This document shows, piece by piece, positions 45,677 through 55,000 of a stretch of 64,000 bases of DNA. Under the pieces are notes generated by a model that searched no databases, was not told the origin of the DNA, and saw nothing but the letters and a program-made list of their open reading frames with translations. This DNA is from Candidatus Shapirobacteria bacterium. Lineage in GTDB: Bacteria > Patescibacteria > Microgenomatia > UBA12405. The position numbers were made by a program, and so were the translations under genes. The DNA lies in assembly GCA_028704885.1 (NCBI GenBank), contig JAQWEN010000001.1, positions 434,001-498,000 of the forward strand, read 5' to 3'. The stretch's first letter is position 1, and each line of letters starts with the position of its first letter.

Positions 45677-46612
45677 CTAAAAATTTTTAGTTAGATAATT
45701 TAAGGTCAAACGGATTTTGAGAAGTATTTTTTTGAATATATTGGTGGAATATTCATTTTTAAAATATTTATTAAACCAAAAATCATATTCAAAAACAGTT
45801 TCTTGACTAGCAGAAACAAAGGATTCCTTAGTAAGAGGTTTATCTTGGCAACCTTGTTTTTCCCATAATCTAATATAAATTAGACTAATGGCAAAAGCCT
45901 GGAGAAGAGAAAAAACTAAACCATGAAAACCATCTTTATAACCTTCAGCAAAGAAAAAACGACTGTTGAATTCTTGAATTGGTTTTAAGATAAAATCACT
46001 AGTTTTAATCTTGTAGTCGGCAGCAAATAATTCATCGGCTTGAATACCACTATAACGAAGGGCTCGAGTCACAAATTGGTTAACACTAGTGTAATTATTA
46101 TGTTGAATGGCTAATTTTTCGGAATCAAGAAGAGTGATACCATTACCTTTAACATTTGGCTGACTGTGAATTTCTTTTTTCCAAGTGACAGCACCTTTTT
46201 TAAAAAAACGGATTAAATAATCAGGCCAATGGTTAGAATGACGAATCCATTTACCAAAAATAATATTTTTTCTAGGAATTTTAACGTAGTCAACATCGCT
46301 TCTTTTGGTGATGGAAAGTAATTCTCTTTTTAGGGTTTTATTTAAAAATTCATCAGGATCGAGAAGCAAAATCCACTTTCCGGTGGCTTTGGAAATGGCA
46401 AAATTTCTGGCTGGTTCAACAAATTTCATTGGTCGGTAAGAATAGACCTTGGCTCCGGCATTTTTAGCAATGTCTTGACTACCATCAGTCGAATTCATAT
46501 CAACAACAATGATTTCGTCAACTAAATTTTTAATGGAGTGAAGGCATTTACTTAAAGATTCAGCTTCATTTTTAACGTTTATAACAGCCGAAATTAAAGG
46601 TTTTTTGTTCAT
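45677..46612 (-). CDS. Glycosyltransferase family 2 (WaaE/KdtX-like)
   Basis: About 311 residues from the ATG at 46612, which leads directly into ISAVINVKNEAESLSKCL; the frame stays open to 46681 but that extension lies in the upstream gene. DEIIVVDMNSTDGS and the metal motif DPDE in LLLDPDEFLNKTL follow, then NHWPDYLIRFFKKG and EGYKDGFHGLVFSLLQAF. Compared with its two relatives it has a longer C-terminus (about 50 extra residues). TAGAAT and TATCAT lie just upstream of the ATG, so an internal promoter is possible. Confidence 0.87.
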   Translation of the reverse strand: MNKKPLISAVINVKNEAESLSKCLHSIKNLVDEIIVVDMNSTDGSQDIAKNAGAKVYSYRPMKFVEPARNFAISKATGKWILLLDPDEFLNKTLKRELLSITKRSDVDYVKIPRKNIIFGKWIRHSNHWPDYLIRFFKKGAVTWKKEIHSQPNVKGNGITLLDSEKLAIQHNNYTSVNQFVTRALRYSGIQADELFAADYKIKTSDFILKPIQEFNSRFFFAEGYKDGFHGLVFSLLQAFAISLIYIRLWEKQGCQDKPLTKESFVSASQETVFEYDFWFNKYFKNEYSTNIFKKILLKIRLTLNYLTKNF

Positions 46613-46631
46613 AATTGAATATGATATTCTA

Positions 46632-48320
46632 TCACTTCCTGGTCTGATAGATTCTAACCTGACCATTATTAAAGATTTCATCTATTTGAAGATCAAAGGT
46701 ACTTAGGGTGAAATTTTGGTCAGCGACTAAATAAATATATTTAATATTGTTGTTATTAAGAAAACCTCTGGCGAAAAATTGATCAGCGGTGGAAAAGAAT
46801 TTTTCTTCTTCAGTCCGTCTTTGTTGCCAATTAAAACCAGTAATATCAAGATTCATTTCATCCTCTAAAAATGTTTGTTTATGACTAAAAGCAGAAACAT
46901 AGGCGGTAGTTTCATAGGCATATAAAGGAATAGGGGTAATCATTTTGTCCTTTTTGTATTTATCGTAGGGAAAAGTTAAGACAAAGCCATTATCTTGATT
47001 TTTAAGAAAATTAAGAGCCTCAATTTCTGAATTAGGAAGAGAACTGGGAGGTGGATTGCCAAAATAATCTTTAAGAGTGCCGATAGTGGTAATGGAAGAA
47101 ATAAACAATAAAAGTATCACTAATATTTTATGTTTTGACCAGTGATTTGATAAAAATTGAGCAAAATAAAAGTTGGCAAAAAAGAGGAAATAATAAAAAA
47201 ACTGAATTGTATTCCAAGCAGTCCCCTTTTGAACAAAAAGGAGGGGAATTAGAAATGAAAAAATAAGAACAAAAATAATTAAATTATCAAAGTGATTTAA
47301 TTTTTTCTTTAAGATTTTGGAATAAATTTCAAAGAAAGCTAAAAATCGAGTGCCTAAGTTGCCTATTAAAAAAATTAAAACTAAAATAATTTCAATAAAA
47401 ATAGAAATAAAAATATTAGTTTGATTAAAGCGGAAAGAAGCTAATTTTGGCCAATATAATTTGTCGATTGATTCAATCATGGAATGAGTGAACCAAAGTG
47501 GCTTAAATTCGAGAAGAGAGTTACCTTGTAATACGCCTAAAAGACCAACTATTAAAAGAGAGACTAAACCGGTTGTTAGACAAACGGTAAAATTAAAACC
47601 AAATATTTTTTTGGATTTAATGGCATTAAAAAGCCAATGTAAGGATAAAGCCAAGCCAATTAAAATGCCGGCATAAACCTTGATACCACTTAATAAACCA
47701 AAAATTAAACCTATTAAAATTGCAAATTTAATTGAATTGGAAGAATAATATTTACACCAAAGAGTTAGACCAAACAAAATTAAAATTAAAGACAAGGCAA
47801 AAGGCGGATTTAAGAGAGTGGAAACGGATTGCATTGACCAAAAAAGAGATTCGCCACCAAGTTGGTGATTTTTTAACAAAGTGTAAATCCAGCCAAAAGA
47901 TCCAGAAAAATAATTTAAAATAACAAACAAAATACTGGTAATATTGTTTTTGGTGATTAAAAAAGCAAGTTTGAAAGATAAAAAGCCAAGCAAAAGTGCA
48001 AAAACAATCGGCAATATTTGAAAATAAAGAAGAACAGTATCTATTTTGGTTAGGTTGGAAATAAAAGCGACAAAAAAATCAAAACCCCAATGGTAATTAC
48101 TTAATAATTCTCCAGAATAGATTGGGTTTTGGGGTGGAACCTGCTGTTTTAATTGATTTATTAAACTTAAGTGCCAAATAGCATCGTGACCATTTGGGCC
48201 CCAAAAACCTAGACCAAATTGATTTTTTAGGCCACTTCTAAGCATAGTTAAAGAAAAAAGAATGGCACTAAGAGTGATTAAAACAACCAGAATAATTTTT
48301 ATTTTTTTTGCCTTAGACAT
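46632..48320 (-). CDS. Large multi-pass membrane protein, GT-C-like (family not recognised)
   Basis: About 562 residues from the ATG opening MSKAKKIKII; a TTG further up is less likely. It has about twelve hydrophobic segments. The first loop contains GPNGHDAIWHLSLINQLKQ (Asp46), and LLSNYHWGFDFFVAF follows, a pattern like the acidic loop of GT-C enzymes but different from the GT39, GT87 and PTPS-related sets here. The C-terminal 130 residues are soluble and include TFPYDKYKKDKM and YVSAFSHKQTFLEDE. It overlaps the flippase gene by 22 bases. Sugar transfer is an inference from topology and position. Confidence 0.65.
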   Translation of the reverse strand: MSKAKKIKIILVVLITLSAILFSLTMLRSGLKNQFGLGFWGPNGHDAIWHLSLINQLKQQVPPQNPIYSGELLSNYHWGFDFFVAFISNLTKIDTVLLYFQILPIVFALLLGFLSFKLAFLITKNNITSILFVILNYFSGSFGWIYTLLKNHQLGGESLFWSMQSVSTLLNPPFALSLILILFGLTLWCKYYSSNSIKFAILIGLIFGLLSGIKVYAGILIGLALSLHWLFNAIKSKKIFGFNFTVCLTTGLVSLLIVGLLGVLQGNSLLEFKPLWFTHSMIESIDKLYWPKLASFRFNQTNIFISIFIEIILVLIFLIGNLGTRFLAFFEIYSKILKKKLNHFDNLIIFVLIFSFLIPLLFVQKGTAWNTIQFFYYFLFFANFYFAQFLSNHWSKHKILVILLLFISSITTIGTLKDYFGNPPPSSLPNSEIEALNFLKNQDNGFVLTFPYDKYKKDKMITPIPLYAYETTAYVSAFSHKQTFLEDEMNLDITGFNWQQRRTEEEKFFSTADQFFARGFLNNNNIKYIYLVADQNFTLSTFDLQIDEIFNNGQVRIYQTRK

Positions 48321-49753
48321 GAAAGTTGATGCCAAAACCAAATAATTTCATTTTTAGAAAAAAGAAAAGTATAAAGACCATAGATTACAATCGAAATTAA
48401 GATTTTACCGATGATATTAAAAAAACTATTAAGATTTAAAGTTTGAAAAACTAAACAAGCAACAATCATTAATAAAGTAGCAATGGTTGGATTAAAAATA
48501 GTTTTGATAATATGAATGTTAAAAATCCTTTTGGCAACAAACCAAACAATAAAAGAACTGAGACCGACGATTAAGGCTGCCCAAGCAGTACCAACATAGC
48601 CGAACTTATAACTTAAAATTGGAAAAAATATCCAAGTTAAGGTTGTCCACATAATCATGAACTTAGTGGTTAGAGTTATTTTACCGACAGCATTGAAAGC
48701 ATTGGTTAGAGGGGTGGTAACAGAGGCGATAGCAACATTAACGGCATAAAGATAAAGAGGAAAAATAGCTGGAGCCCATTTGGTATATTTTGGAATGAAA
48801 TTAATGATATCAGAAGAAATTAGGGCAATTCCAGCAGTCATAGGAAACACAAAAAGAGCGATAAAATAAATACTTTTTTCAAGTGATTTTTTTAAAACTT
48901 CTTTATTATCTTGAAGACGAGCAAAAGTGGGAAAAGTAACTTTCATGATAGCATCCATGAAACTAAGAGGAATTCTAGGGCCTTTTTGAGCCCAAGCGAG
49001 AATACCGTAGGCATCTCGACCAATTATGCCGGCGACAAAAAGACTGGAGAATTTATCTTTAGCGACAGAAATAAATGAATTTAGTTGATAAGGAATGCCA
49101 TACTTAAAAAGTAATTTAATTGAATCCAGATGAAGGTCAAAGCCAATTGGCCAAAAACTATATCGATAAATCATAACTAAACCAACAAGACTACGAATGA
49201 AGGTAGCAATGGCATAGGAATAGGCGCCAAAGCCTAAGAAAGCAAAAATAACTGCAAAAACATAAAAACAGGCATTTTCGACAATGTCGATGGTGGAAAT
49301 TAATTTAAAGTTTAGTTTTCTTTCCAATAAAACAGATGGAACAGTTTTTAAGGAAGCACAAATAAAAGAAAAACAAAGTGAAATAAAAATCCAAAATTCT
49401 TTGGGGCCATAACCTTTGGCTAAGCTAACTTTGGAATAAACAAAATAAATGACAATCAAAGAAATAAAAACTAGGATTTGCTGGATAGTAAAAGTAGTTT
49501 GGAGTTCTTCTTTTTTAATTTCAGCTTTCTTTTGAATTAGAGCGGCAGCCAAACCAATATCAGAAAAATAACCTAAAATACTGACTGATTCTGAGACAAC
49601 AGCAAACAAACCAACATCACCAACACCTAACAAGATGGTTAGTAAAAAGAAACCAATAATAGAAATCCCTTGAATACCAATATTTCTCAAAGAGAGAAAT
49701 AAAACGTTTTTAGTAGTTTTTTGTTTTATTTCTTGGAGATCAATTTCTTCCAT
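48299..49753 (-). CDS. Polysaccharide flippase, Wzx-like (MOP/MATE superfamily)
   Basis: About 484 residues from the ATG opening MEEIDLQEIK; the longer TTG-started frame overlaps the upstream gene further. It has around fourteen hydrophobic segments with the N-terminal LFLSLRNIGIQGISIIGFF and the FGAYSYAIATFIRSLVG repeat typical of polysaccharide-transport flippases (Polysacc_synt). ALIQKKAEIKKEELQTTF is the usual cytosolic loop. Such proteins turn undecaprenyl-diphosphate oligosaccharides to the outer leaflet. It is the only flippase in the window. Confidence 0.9.
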   Translation of the reverse strand: MEEIDLQEIKQKTTKNVLFLSLRNIGIQGISIIGFFLLTILLGVGDVGLFAVVSESVSILGYFSDIGLAAALIQKKAEIKKEELQTTFTIQQILVFISLIVIYFVYSKVSLAKGYGPKEFWIFISLCFSFICASLKTVPSVLLERKLNFKLISTIDIVENACFYVFAVIFAFLGFGAYSYAIATFIRSLVGLVMIYRYSFWPIGFDLHLDSIKLLFKYGIPYQLNSFISVAKDKFSSLFVAGIIGRDAYGILAWAQKGPRIPLSFMDAIMKVTFPTFARLQDNKEVLKKSLEKSIYFIALFVFPMTAGIALISSDIINFIPKYTKWAPAIFPLYLYAVNVAIASVTTPLTNAFNAVGKITLTTKFMIMWTTLTWIFFPILSYKFGYVGTAWAALIVGLSSFIVWFVAKRIFNIHIIKTIFNPTIATLLMIVACLVFQTLNLNSFFNIIGKILISIVIYGLYTFLFSKNEIIWFWHQLSCLRQKK

Positions 49754-51465
49754 AGTGGATTTAATAAATATAAAACTAACCCCAACCAAGCAAATAAAGA
49801 AATATAATTGGAAATAGTCCTAATAGGAGTGTTCTTTAATTTAACATAAATTTGATGATCACCGGCTTTTAAATTTATTACCATGCGACCAAGATCTGGT
49901 TCAATTTGATAATCTATCTTTTGACCTTTATCGGTAATTTCAAAATTAGGAAAAGCTAATTGGGAAATAGTAACTTTGGCATCTTTATTAAGAAAGAGAT
50001 TAAAAAACAACCAATCAGTTCCTTTTTTTTGGCCAGAAAGATTAATTAGAGAATTTTGAGGATCGATATTGTCGATATACGGGGTAGCAGCTGAGGTGGG
50101 AGCCGACGAAGCAGTTTTTGGTAAATAATCATAAATACTGGCAGAACTTTGGGCAGCCCAAGCTTGTCCAGAAAATTTTTGTTCATCTGTAAGCGGTCCA
50201 CTGGTAATTGGATGAAAATAATTTAAATTAATTGAAATTAAAATAATTAAAGTTAAAGAAATAATTATTGTAGTTAGCTTTTTATTAATGTATTTATTGA
50301 AAATAAAAGGCAAAACGCCGATAGATAAGGAAAGGAAAAAGGCAGCGTTGTTTAAAAAACGCCAAGGGAATTGAATTTTTTGAATAGGAGAAAATATTTG
50401 CCAAATTATGGTTGATTTGTTGTGGACCATAAAAATGGAAAATAAACCCATAATCGAAAGAAGTAGAGAAATAATTATTTTTTTGTCTAAAATCTGTTTT
50501 TTAATTAGAAGAAAAATAGAAAAGAAGATTATTAGTAAAGGAATAATCCAATGAAGATAACCAATCATAAAAGACATACCATCATTAGGGCCCCAAATTG
50601 AGCCACCGTCACCCCAAAAATTACTGATAAACAATTGATAGAGCGAAGCAAAATGAGCTGAATAATGATAATAACCCTCAAACATTTTTTTAAATTGGGT
50701 TAAATTACTTTCAAAAAGAACTGGTAAAGTAAAAAAGGCGGTTAACGATAAAGCGAAAATTCCAGAAAATAAAAATTTAAGGAACAAAGGTAATTGTTTA
50801 ATTATTTTTTTAGAAAAAACAATTTTTTTATCAATAATTAACCAAAACAAAGACCAAGCTAAAAAGAAAGGGGTGAAGGTTAAAACCATAGGATTGTGGG
50901 ATAGAAATAAGGCAGCATAAGCCAAGGAAAGGCCAATAATATTTTTATTTTTGCCAGTTTTGATGAGCTGATAGGAAAAATAAAAAATTAAAGGAAAGAA
51001 AACAGCAGCCCAGGCTTCGTTGTAGGCACCACGAACATAAATATTAAGAGCATGATAAGGCGCGTAGGTATAAAATAAAGCGGAAAGTAAACCTCCAAAC
51101 TCACCAAATAAAGTTTTGGCTAAAAGATACATAAAAAAAGCAGCTAAAATTATTTGAGTTACAGCGATTAATTTGGCAGAATTTACAAAAGAAAAGCCTA
51201 GTGTTCGATATATTTGACCGACGATGTAAGGCATGGGTGGATAAAAGTTAAAAAGAGGATAGCCATATTCGTAACCAAGATCTGGAGACCAACGACAAGG
51301 TATTTGACCATCTTTTAGACATTTTTCCATTTCTAATTGGCGAATCATCTGCATATCATCATGCATGTTGTAATAGCCAGGTTTTAATAATGAGAAAAAG
51401 GCCGGAATAACGGCTATTAAAAGAATTAAGGGAAAAATATTTTTTTTAATTAGATTGAATTTCAT
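49726..51465 (-). CDS. PTPS-related multi-pass membrane protein (putative GT-C)
   Basis: A 579-residue third member of the PF10131-like group. Asp36-Asp37 lies in YNMHDDMQMIRQLEM, then CRWSPDLGYEYGYPLFNF at about 57-74 and IYVRGAYNEAWAAVFFP. It resembles the gene at 26872-28551 throughout, including the middle-loop motif LYQLFISNFWG and a tail containing QAWAAQSSASIYDYLPK. Outer-face action on lipid-linked sugars is inferred. It sits between the flippase and a GT39 gene, overlapping both (28 and 20 bases). Confidence 0.82.
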   Translation of the reverse strand: MKFNLIKKNIFPLILLIAVIPAFFSLLKPGYYNMHDDMQMIRQLEMEKCLKDGQIPCRWSPDLGYEYGYPLFNFYPPMPYIVGQIYRTLGFSFVNSAKLIAVTQIILAAFFMYLLAKTLFGEFGGLLSALFYTYAPYHALNIYVRGAYNEAWAAVFFPLIFYFSYQLIKTGKNKNIIGLSLAYAALFLSHNPMVLTFTPFFLAWSLFWLIIDKKIVFSKKIIKQLPLFLKFLFSGIFALSLTAFFTLPVLFESNLTQFKKMFEGYYHYSAHFASLYQLFISNFWGDGGSIWGPNDGMSFMIGYLHWIIPLLIIFFSIFLLIKKQILDKKIIISLLLSIMGLFSIFMVHNKSTIIWQIFSPIQKIQFPWRFLNNAAFFLSLSIGVLPFIFNKYINKKLTTIIISLTLIILISINLNYFHPITSGPLTDEQKFSGQAWAAQSSASIYDYLPKTASSAPTSAATPYIDNIDPQNSLINLSGQKKGTDWLFFNLFLNKDAKVTISQLAFPNFEITDKGQKIDYQIEPDLGRMVINLKAGDHQIYVKLKNTPIRTISNYISLFAWLGLVLYLLNPLWKKLISKK

Positions 51466-52990
51466 AGAGAATTAGTTTGTCGTTGTCAGGCTTATTAAAC
51501 GATTTAATTAATTTTAATCGACTTTGATCAATTATTTTAAGGCGAGATTGATTAATCAGAAGATAAACTTCATCACCATATTTTTTAGCATTGGCTAAGT
51601 TGGCGGGCAATTCGGTAAAACCAAGACCAAGGCCAATAATAGTTAAATGAGGAATTTTATTGCCATAAATTTGAAGACCATCTGGAAGAGTGCCAAAAGC
51701 ACCTTCGGTTCCAACAATTACATTGGCTGATAAAGATCTTTGTTTTAGAAAATCAGCTGATTCTTTAATTCCCCACCCTGAAGTCCAATCAGATAAATAA
51801 CCTTGTTCAGTGGAAGTTAATTTTTGATGAAAAGGATCAATCGAAATTTTATAGATAAATTTTAGATTTAAAATAGAAATGGCGATAATAAAAATTGTTT
51901 TTAAGAAATTAGGTTTAATTTTGGTTAAAAAATTTAAAAAGCCAATAGAAATTAAAATAATTAAAGGTGGAAGAGTAAAGAGAATATAACGGGCAGTAAA
52001 AACTTTGGCAAGAGCAGCATTGGCAATTAAGGGTAAAATCCACCAACAAATTAGTATTAAATATTTAGTATTTAGTGATTTAGATTTTTTTTGGTTTTTT
52101 AGAAATAAAATTAAACCAATAAGAGCAAAGATCAAAAGTGGCCAAGAAATATATTGATTGTAAAGAGAAAGAGTGTTTAATAAATGAGGTTTAAGAGGAT
52201 CTAACGGATGTTTTAAAATTTCGGAAATTGACCAAATATAATCTTTATTTCGAATGGCAATCTGACTGAACTGGGGCCCAAGACGAAGAATATTGTAGAT
52301 TAAAAAAGCTAGGATAGAAGAAATTATAGGAAAAATTGTTAGTTTAATTTTACGAAAATTAAATAATAAAAAGGTGGTCAGAGATAAAACTATAAAATAA
52401 ATAGCTGGAGATTTAGTAAGCCAAGAAAGACCTAAAATAAAGCCCAAAATTAAGGATATATCTAATCTGGGATATTTGGCCAAAAGTAAAGAAAGAAATA
52501 GAGCTGAAAGGCCAAAAAATGAAAGCAAAGTGTCAGCCAAAGCCATACGGTCAAAAAAGAAGGAAAAAGGCAGAAAACAATAGATTAAAGAAGGAAATAG
52601 TGATTTGTAGAAATTTTTATTAATACTGTCTTTAATAAATTTAAAAATATTTTGATCTTTGGATTCGTAATTTAAAAAAACTGAGGTAGTTAAAAAAAGT
52701 AATAAAACTAGACCAAAACCAGCAAAGACAGAAACAATACGACCGGAGACTAAGGGATCAGAAAACATTTTTAGAGTAACAGCATTAATCCACATAAAAA
52801 GAGGCTGTTTACCGTCAGTTTGAGGAATAAATCGGAGAGATTCTTCTGCTTTAATGATTTGGGCCCAACGGATATAGATAGCTTCATCACCAAAAACTGG
52901 AATTGCAGTTAAATTTTGGAGACGAGAGAAAAAATAAAAAACAATGATTAGGATTGACAAAAACAAAGGAAAAAATTTATTTTTGATCAT
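51446..52990 (-). CDS. GT-C membrane glycosyltransferase, ArnT/PMT-like (GT39/GT83)
   Basis: About 514 residues from the ATG at 52990; a GTG two codons earlier is possible. Asp35-Glu36 is in VFGDEAIYIRWAQ, then QTDGKQPLFMWINA, which is closer to classical ArnT/PMT_2 proteins than to the GYNAYS group elsewhere in this window. FDRMALADTLLSFFGL is also canonical. The tail (GTEGAFGTLPDGLQIY) forms a small extracytoplasmic domain. It follows a polyprenyl-phosphate sugar synthase with a 14-base overlap, a natural donor/enzyme pair. Confidence 0.87.
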   Translation of the reverse strand: MIKNKFFPLFLSILIIVFYFFSRLQNLTAIPVFGDEAIYIRWAQIIKAEESLRFIPQTDGKQPLFMWINAVTLKMFSDPLVSGRIVSVFAGFGLVLLLFLTTSVFLNYESKDQNIFKFIKDSINKNFYKSLFPSLIYCFLPFSFFFDRMALADTLLSFFGLSALFLSLLLAKYPRLDISLILGFILGLSWLTKSPAIYFIVLSLTTFLLFNFRKIKLTIFPIISSILAFLIYNILRLGPQFSQIAIRNKDYIWSISEILKHPLDPLKPHLLNTLSLYNQYISWPLLIFALIGLILFLKNQKKSKSLNTKYLILICWWILPLIANAALAKVFTARYILFTLPPLIILISIGFLNFLTKIKPNFLKTIFIIAISILNLKFIYKISIDPFHQKLTSTEQGYLSDWTSGWGIKESADFLKQRSLSANVIVGTEGAFGTLPDGLQIYGNKIPHLTIIGLGLGFTELPANLANAKKYGDEVYLLINQSRLKIIDQSRLKLIKSFNKPDNDKLILYEIQSN

Positions 52991-53741
52991 AAACACCTTG
53001 GAGGTTGTTTCGAATAACTCTAAAAATTTCCTGCATCATTTGTTTTGATTCTTTTTTGAAACGAGCTGAATCATCACCTTTAGTAGTGCTTAAATCTTCA
53101 TTTTTCCAATCAACTTCAACCTCTTTTATTTTATATCCCCATTTTTGGGCCATAAATAAAAGTTCAACATCAAAAGCGGAAACTCGCCAACCTTTTTTGT
53201 CTGATTTATCTTTAAAAAATTGAAGATTGGGAAATATTTTTTTGGCTAAATCGGTTTTTATAGCTTTAAAACCACACTGGGTATCAATTATATTAGGAAG
53301 TAAAAATAAACGACGACCAAAAAGGAAACCTCGAGCCATTATTTTTCTAATTATGGAATTACCTTCTCTGGATATACCACGAGAACCAATTACAACATCA
53401 TAATTTTGATCAAAAAATGGGATTAATTTGGTTAATTCTTTTAATGGAGTAGATTGATCCATATCAGTAAAAAGAGTTAATGGATATTTGGCTTGTTTAA
53501 TTCCACCCCAAACGGCTGATGGTTTACCACCATGAGGTAAATCTAAGACTCGAAAACCTTTGTGTTTAGAGACAAAATCTTGGGCTAATTTAAGACTGTT
53601 ATCAGTAGATTCATCATTACAAACAATTACTTCCCATTTAAATTGTTGAGTTTTTAAAAAAGCATAAACCTCATTTAAAACTCCATTTTTTAAATTATTT
53701 TCTTCGTTATAGCAAGGGATTATTATTGAGATAGAGATCAT
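52977..53741 (-). CDS. Polyprenyl-phosphate sugar synthase-like GT2 (ALG5/DPM1-like)
   Basis: About 254 residues from the ATG opening MISISIIIPCYNE; the frame extends to a TTG that I reject. Metal motif DMD in LFTDMDQSTPLKEL, SRGISREGNSIIRK and DTQCGFKAIK match the ALG5/dolichyl-phosphate glucosyltransferase branch. No membrane helix pair is seen. It would load glucose or another hexose onto polyprenyl phosphate for the overlapping ArnT/PMT-like gene. It is the first gene of the roughly 15-kb - strand run, with TATAAT 6 bases before the ATG. Confidence 0.86.
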   Translation of the reverse strand: MISISIIIPCYNEENNLKNGVLNEVYAFLKTQQFKWEVIVCNDESTDNSLKLAQDFVSKHKGFRVLDLPHGGKPSAVWGGIKQAKYPLTLFTDMDQSTPLKELTKLIPFFDQNYDVVIGSRGISREGNSIIRKIMARGFLFGRRLFLLPNIIDTQCGFKAIKTDLAKKIFPNLQFFKDKSDKKGWRVSAFDVELLFMAQKWGYKIKEVEVDWKNEDLSTTKGDDSARFKKESKQMMQEIFRVIRNNLQGVYDQK

Positions 53742-53747
53742 TGGTTT

Positions 53748-53753
53748 ATTATA
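53748..53753 (-). promoter_or_regulatory. Candidate -10 box 6 bases upstream of ATG (leaderless-type)
   Basis: TATAAT on the - strand, preceded by TG and followed by 6 bases and the ATG at 53741. It would drive the whole run down to 38398 if no internal promoters exist. Confidence 0.45.
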
Positions 53754-53776
53754 CAAAAAATAAGGGATAATGCTAT

Positions 53777-53782
53777 TATAAT
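53777..53782 (+). promoter_or_regulatory. Candidate -10 box 5 bases upstream of ATG (leaderless-type)
   Basis: TATAAT, then 5 bases, then the ATG at 53788. No -35 match at 17 bases (caaaaa) and no ribosome-binding sequence. It lies back-to-back with the - strand box in a 46-base divergent gap. Confidence 0.5.
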
Positions 53783-53787
53783 TTCAT

Positions 53788-54999
53788 ATGGTTATATCGA
53801 AAAAAGTTTTTTTAGGACTATTTGTAGTAGCTTTTTTATTGAGAATTGGATTAGCAATTAGTACCTATCATTCGGATATCGGATCATTTGCAATGGCGGG
53901 AAAATATATAGTTGGTGAGGGTAAAGTTTTAGGATTTTTTGATGCAGTAACCACCAGAGGAACAAAAGGTGAATTAAAACTTTTTGGCGATCAAATAGTT
54001 TTTAACTATCAACCATTGGCTTATCTAATTCCTTCGGCTATTTATTTACCATTTAGACCGATAATTATTAACACGGCTAGTCAGTTAGTAAACACTAATT
54101 GGACAGCATTACATCAAAAAAGTATTTACTGGCCACTTTTGATTTACAAATTACCAATGATATTAGCAGATTTGGCAATAGTTTTATTGTTACCTAAATT
54201 GTTTGAGGATAAAAAGAAAAAAATATTAGCTCAAATATTATGGCTTTTTAACCCAATTGCAATTTATGTTAGTTCGATGATGGGTCAAGTAGATATAATA
54301 ATTGCTTTATTTTTATTATTAGCTTTGATTAATTTAAAAAATAAAAGAAATTATAAAGCAGTAGTTTGGGTGGCATTATCGGCATTAATTAAACCGGCTG
54401 GACTAATTTTGATTCCAATTGTAGCCATAAACGAATTCCATAAAAAAAATAATTGGTTTGATTTAATCAAAACCGCCTTTTTGGGTTGTTTGGTTTACGG
54501 TTTAGGAGTGGCATCTTATATTTGGTCTCCAGCTTATAGATATTTTTCTTTATTTGCTGAACAAATTGGGAAAAGTACTTTTGCTGGGATAGCAGTAGCT
54601 TCTGGAACAGTAATTCCTTGGTTTTTCATAGCTTTTATTTTTGGTTTATTTTTATTTTGGAAAAAGAAAATTAATATTGAAACTATTTTTGGATTGTCTT
54701 TAATAACAAGTCTAGTATTTACTCATTTTCATCCACAATGGTTGGTTTGGATAATGCCGTGGATGATTTATGAATCAATTAGAAAAGAAGAAATAGTTCT
54801 TTATTTGGGAATGATAGCGGCTTGGTTGGGAATAGTTTTTTCCTTTGATTCAACCCTGCATATTGATATGTTTTTAGCCCGAGGAATGGTAACGGCAACT
54901 ACATTCAGTGGTAATTTAATATCGGAAATAACAATGTTATCTAGAGCTTATTTGGTAGCTATAACTGGATATAAATTTATCGAAAAGAAAGAAAACTAA
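53788..54999 (+). CDS. Multi-pass membrane glycosyltransferase, GT87-like
   Basis: A 403-residue membrane protein with Asp30 in YHSDIGSFAMAGKY as the GT-C-type acidic loop residue. FNYQPLAYLIPSAIY, ILWLFNPIAIYVSSMMGQVDI and THFHPQWLVWIMPW mirror motifs in the gene at 35523-36716, so the two are paralogues. ALIKPAGLILIPI is another shared element. It stands alone on the + strand with its own promoter-like box. Likely outer-leaflet transfer from polyprenyl-phosphate sugar. Confidence 0.83.
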   Translation: MVISKKVFLGLFVVAFLLRIGLAISTYHSDIGSFAMAGKYIVGEGKVLGFFDAVTTRGTKGELKLFGDQIVFNYQPLAYLIPSAIYLPFRPIIINTASQLVNTNWTALHQKSIYWPLLIYKLPMILADLAIVLLLPKLFEDKKKKILAQILWLFNPIAIYVSSMMGQVDIIIALFLLLALINLKNKRNYKAVVWVALSALIKPAGLILIPIVAINEFHKKNNWFDLIKTAFLGCLVYGLGVASYIWSPAYRYFSLFAEQIGKSTFAGIAVASGTVIPWFFIAFIFGLFLFWKKKINIETIFGLSLITSLVFTHFHPQWLVWIMPWMIYESIRKEEIVLYLGMIAAWLGIVFSFDSTLHIDMFLARGMVTATTFSGNLISEITMLSRAYLVAITGYKFIEKKEN

Positions 55000-55000
55000 A

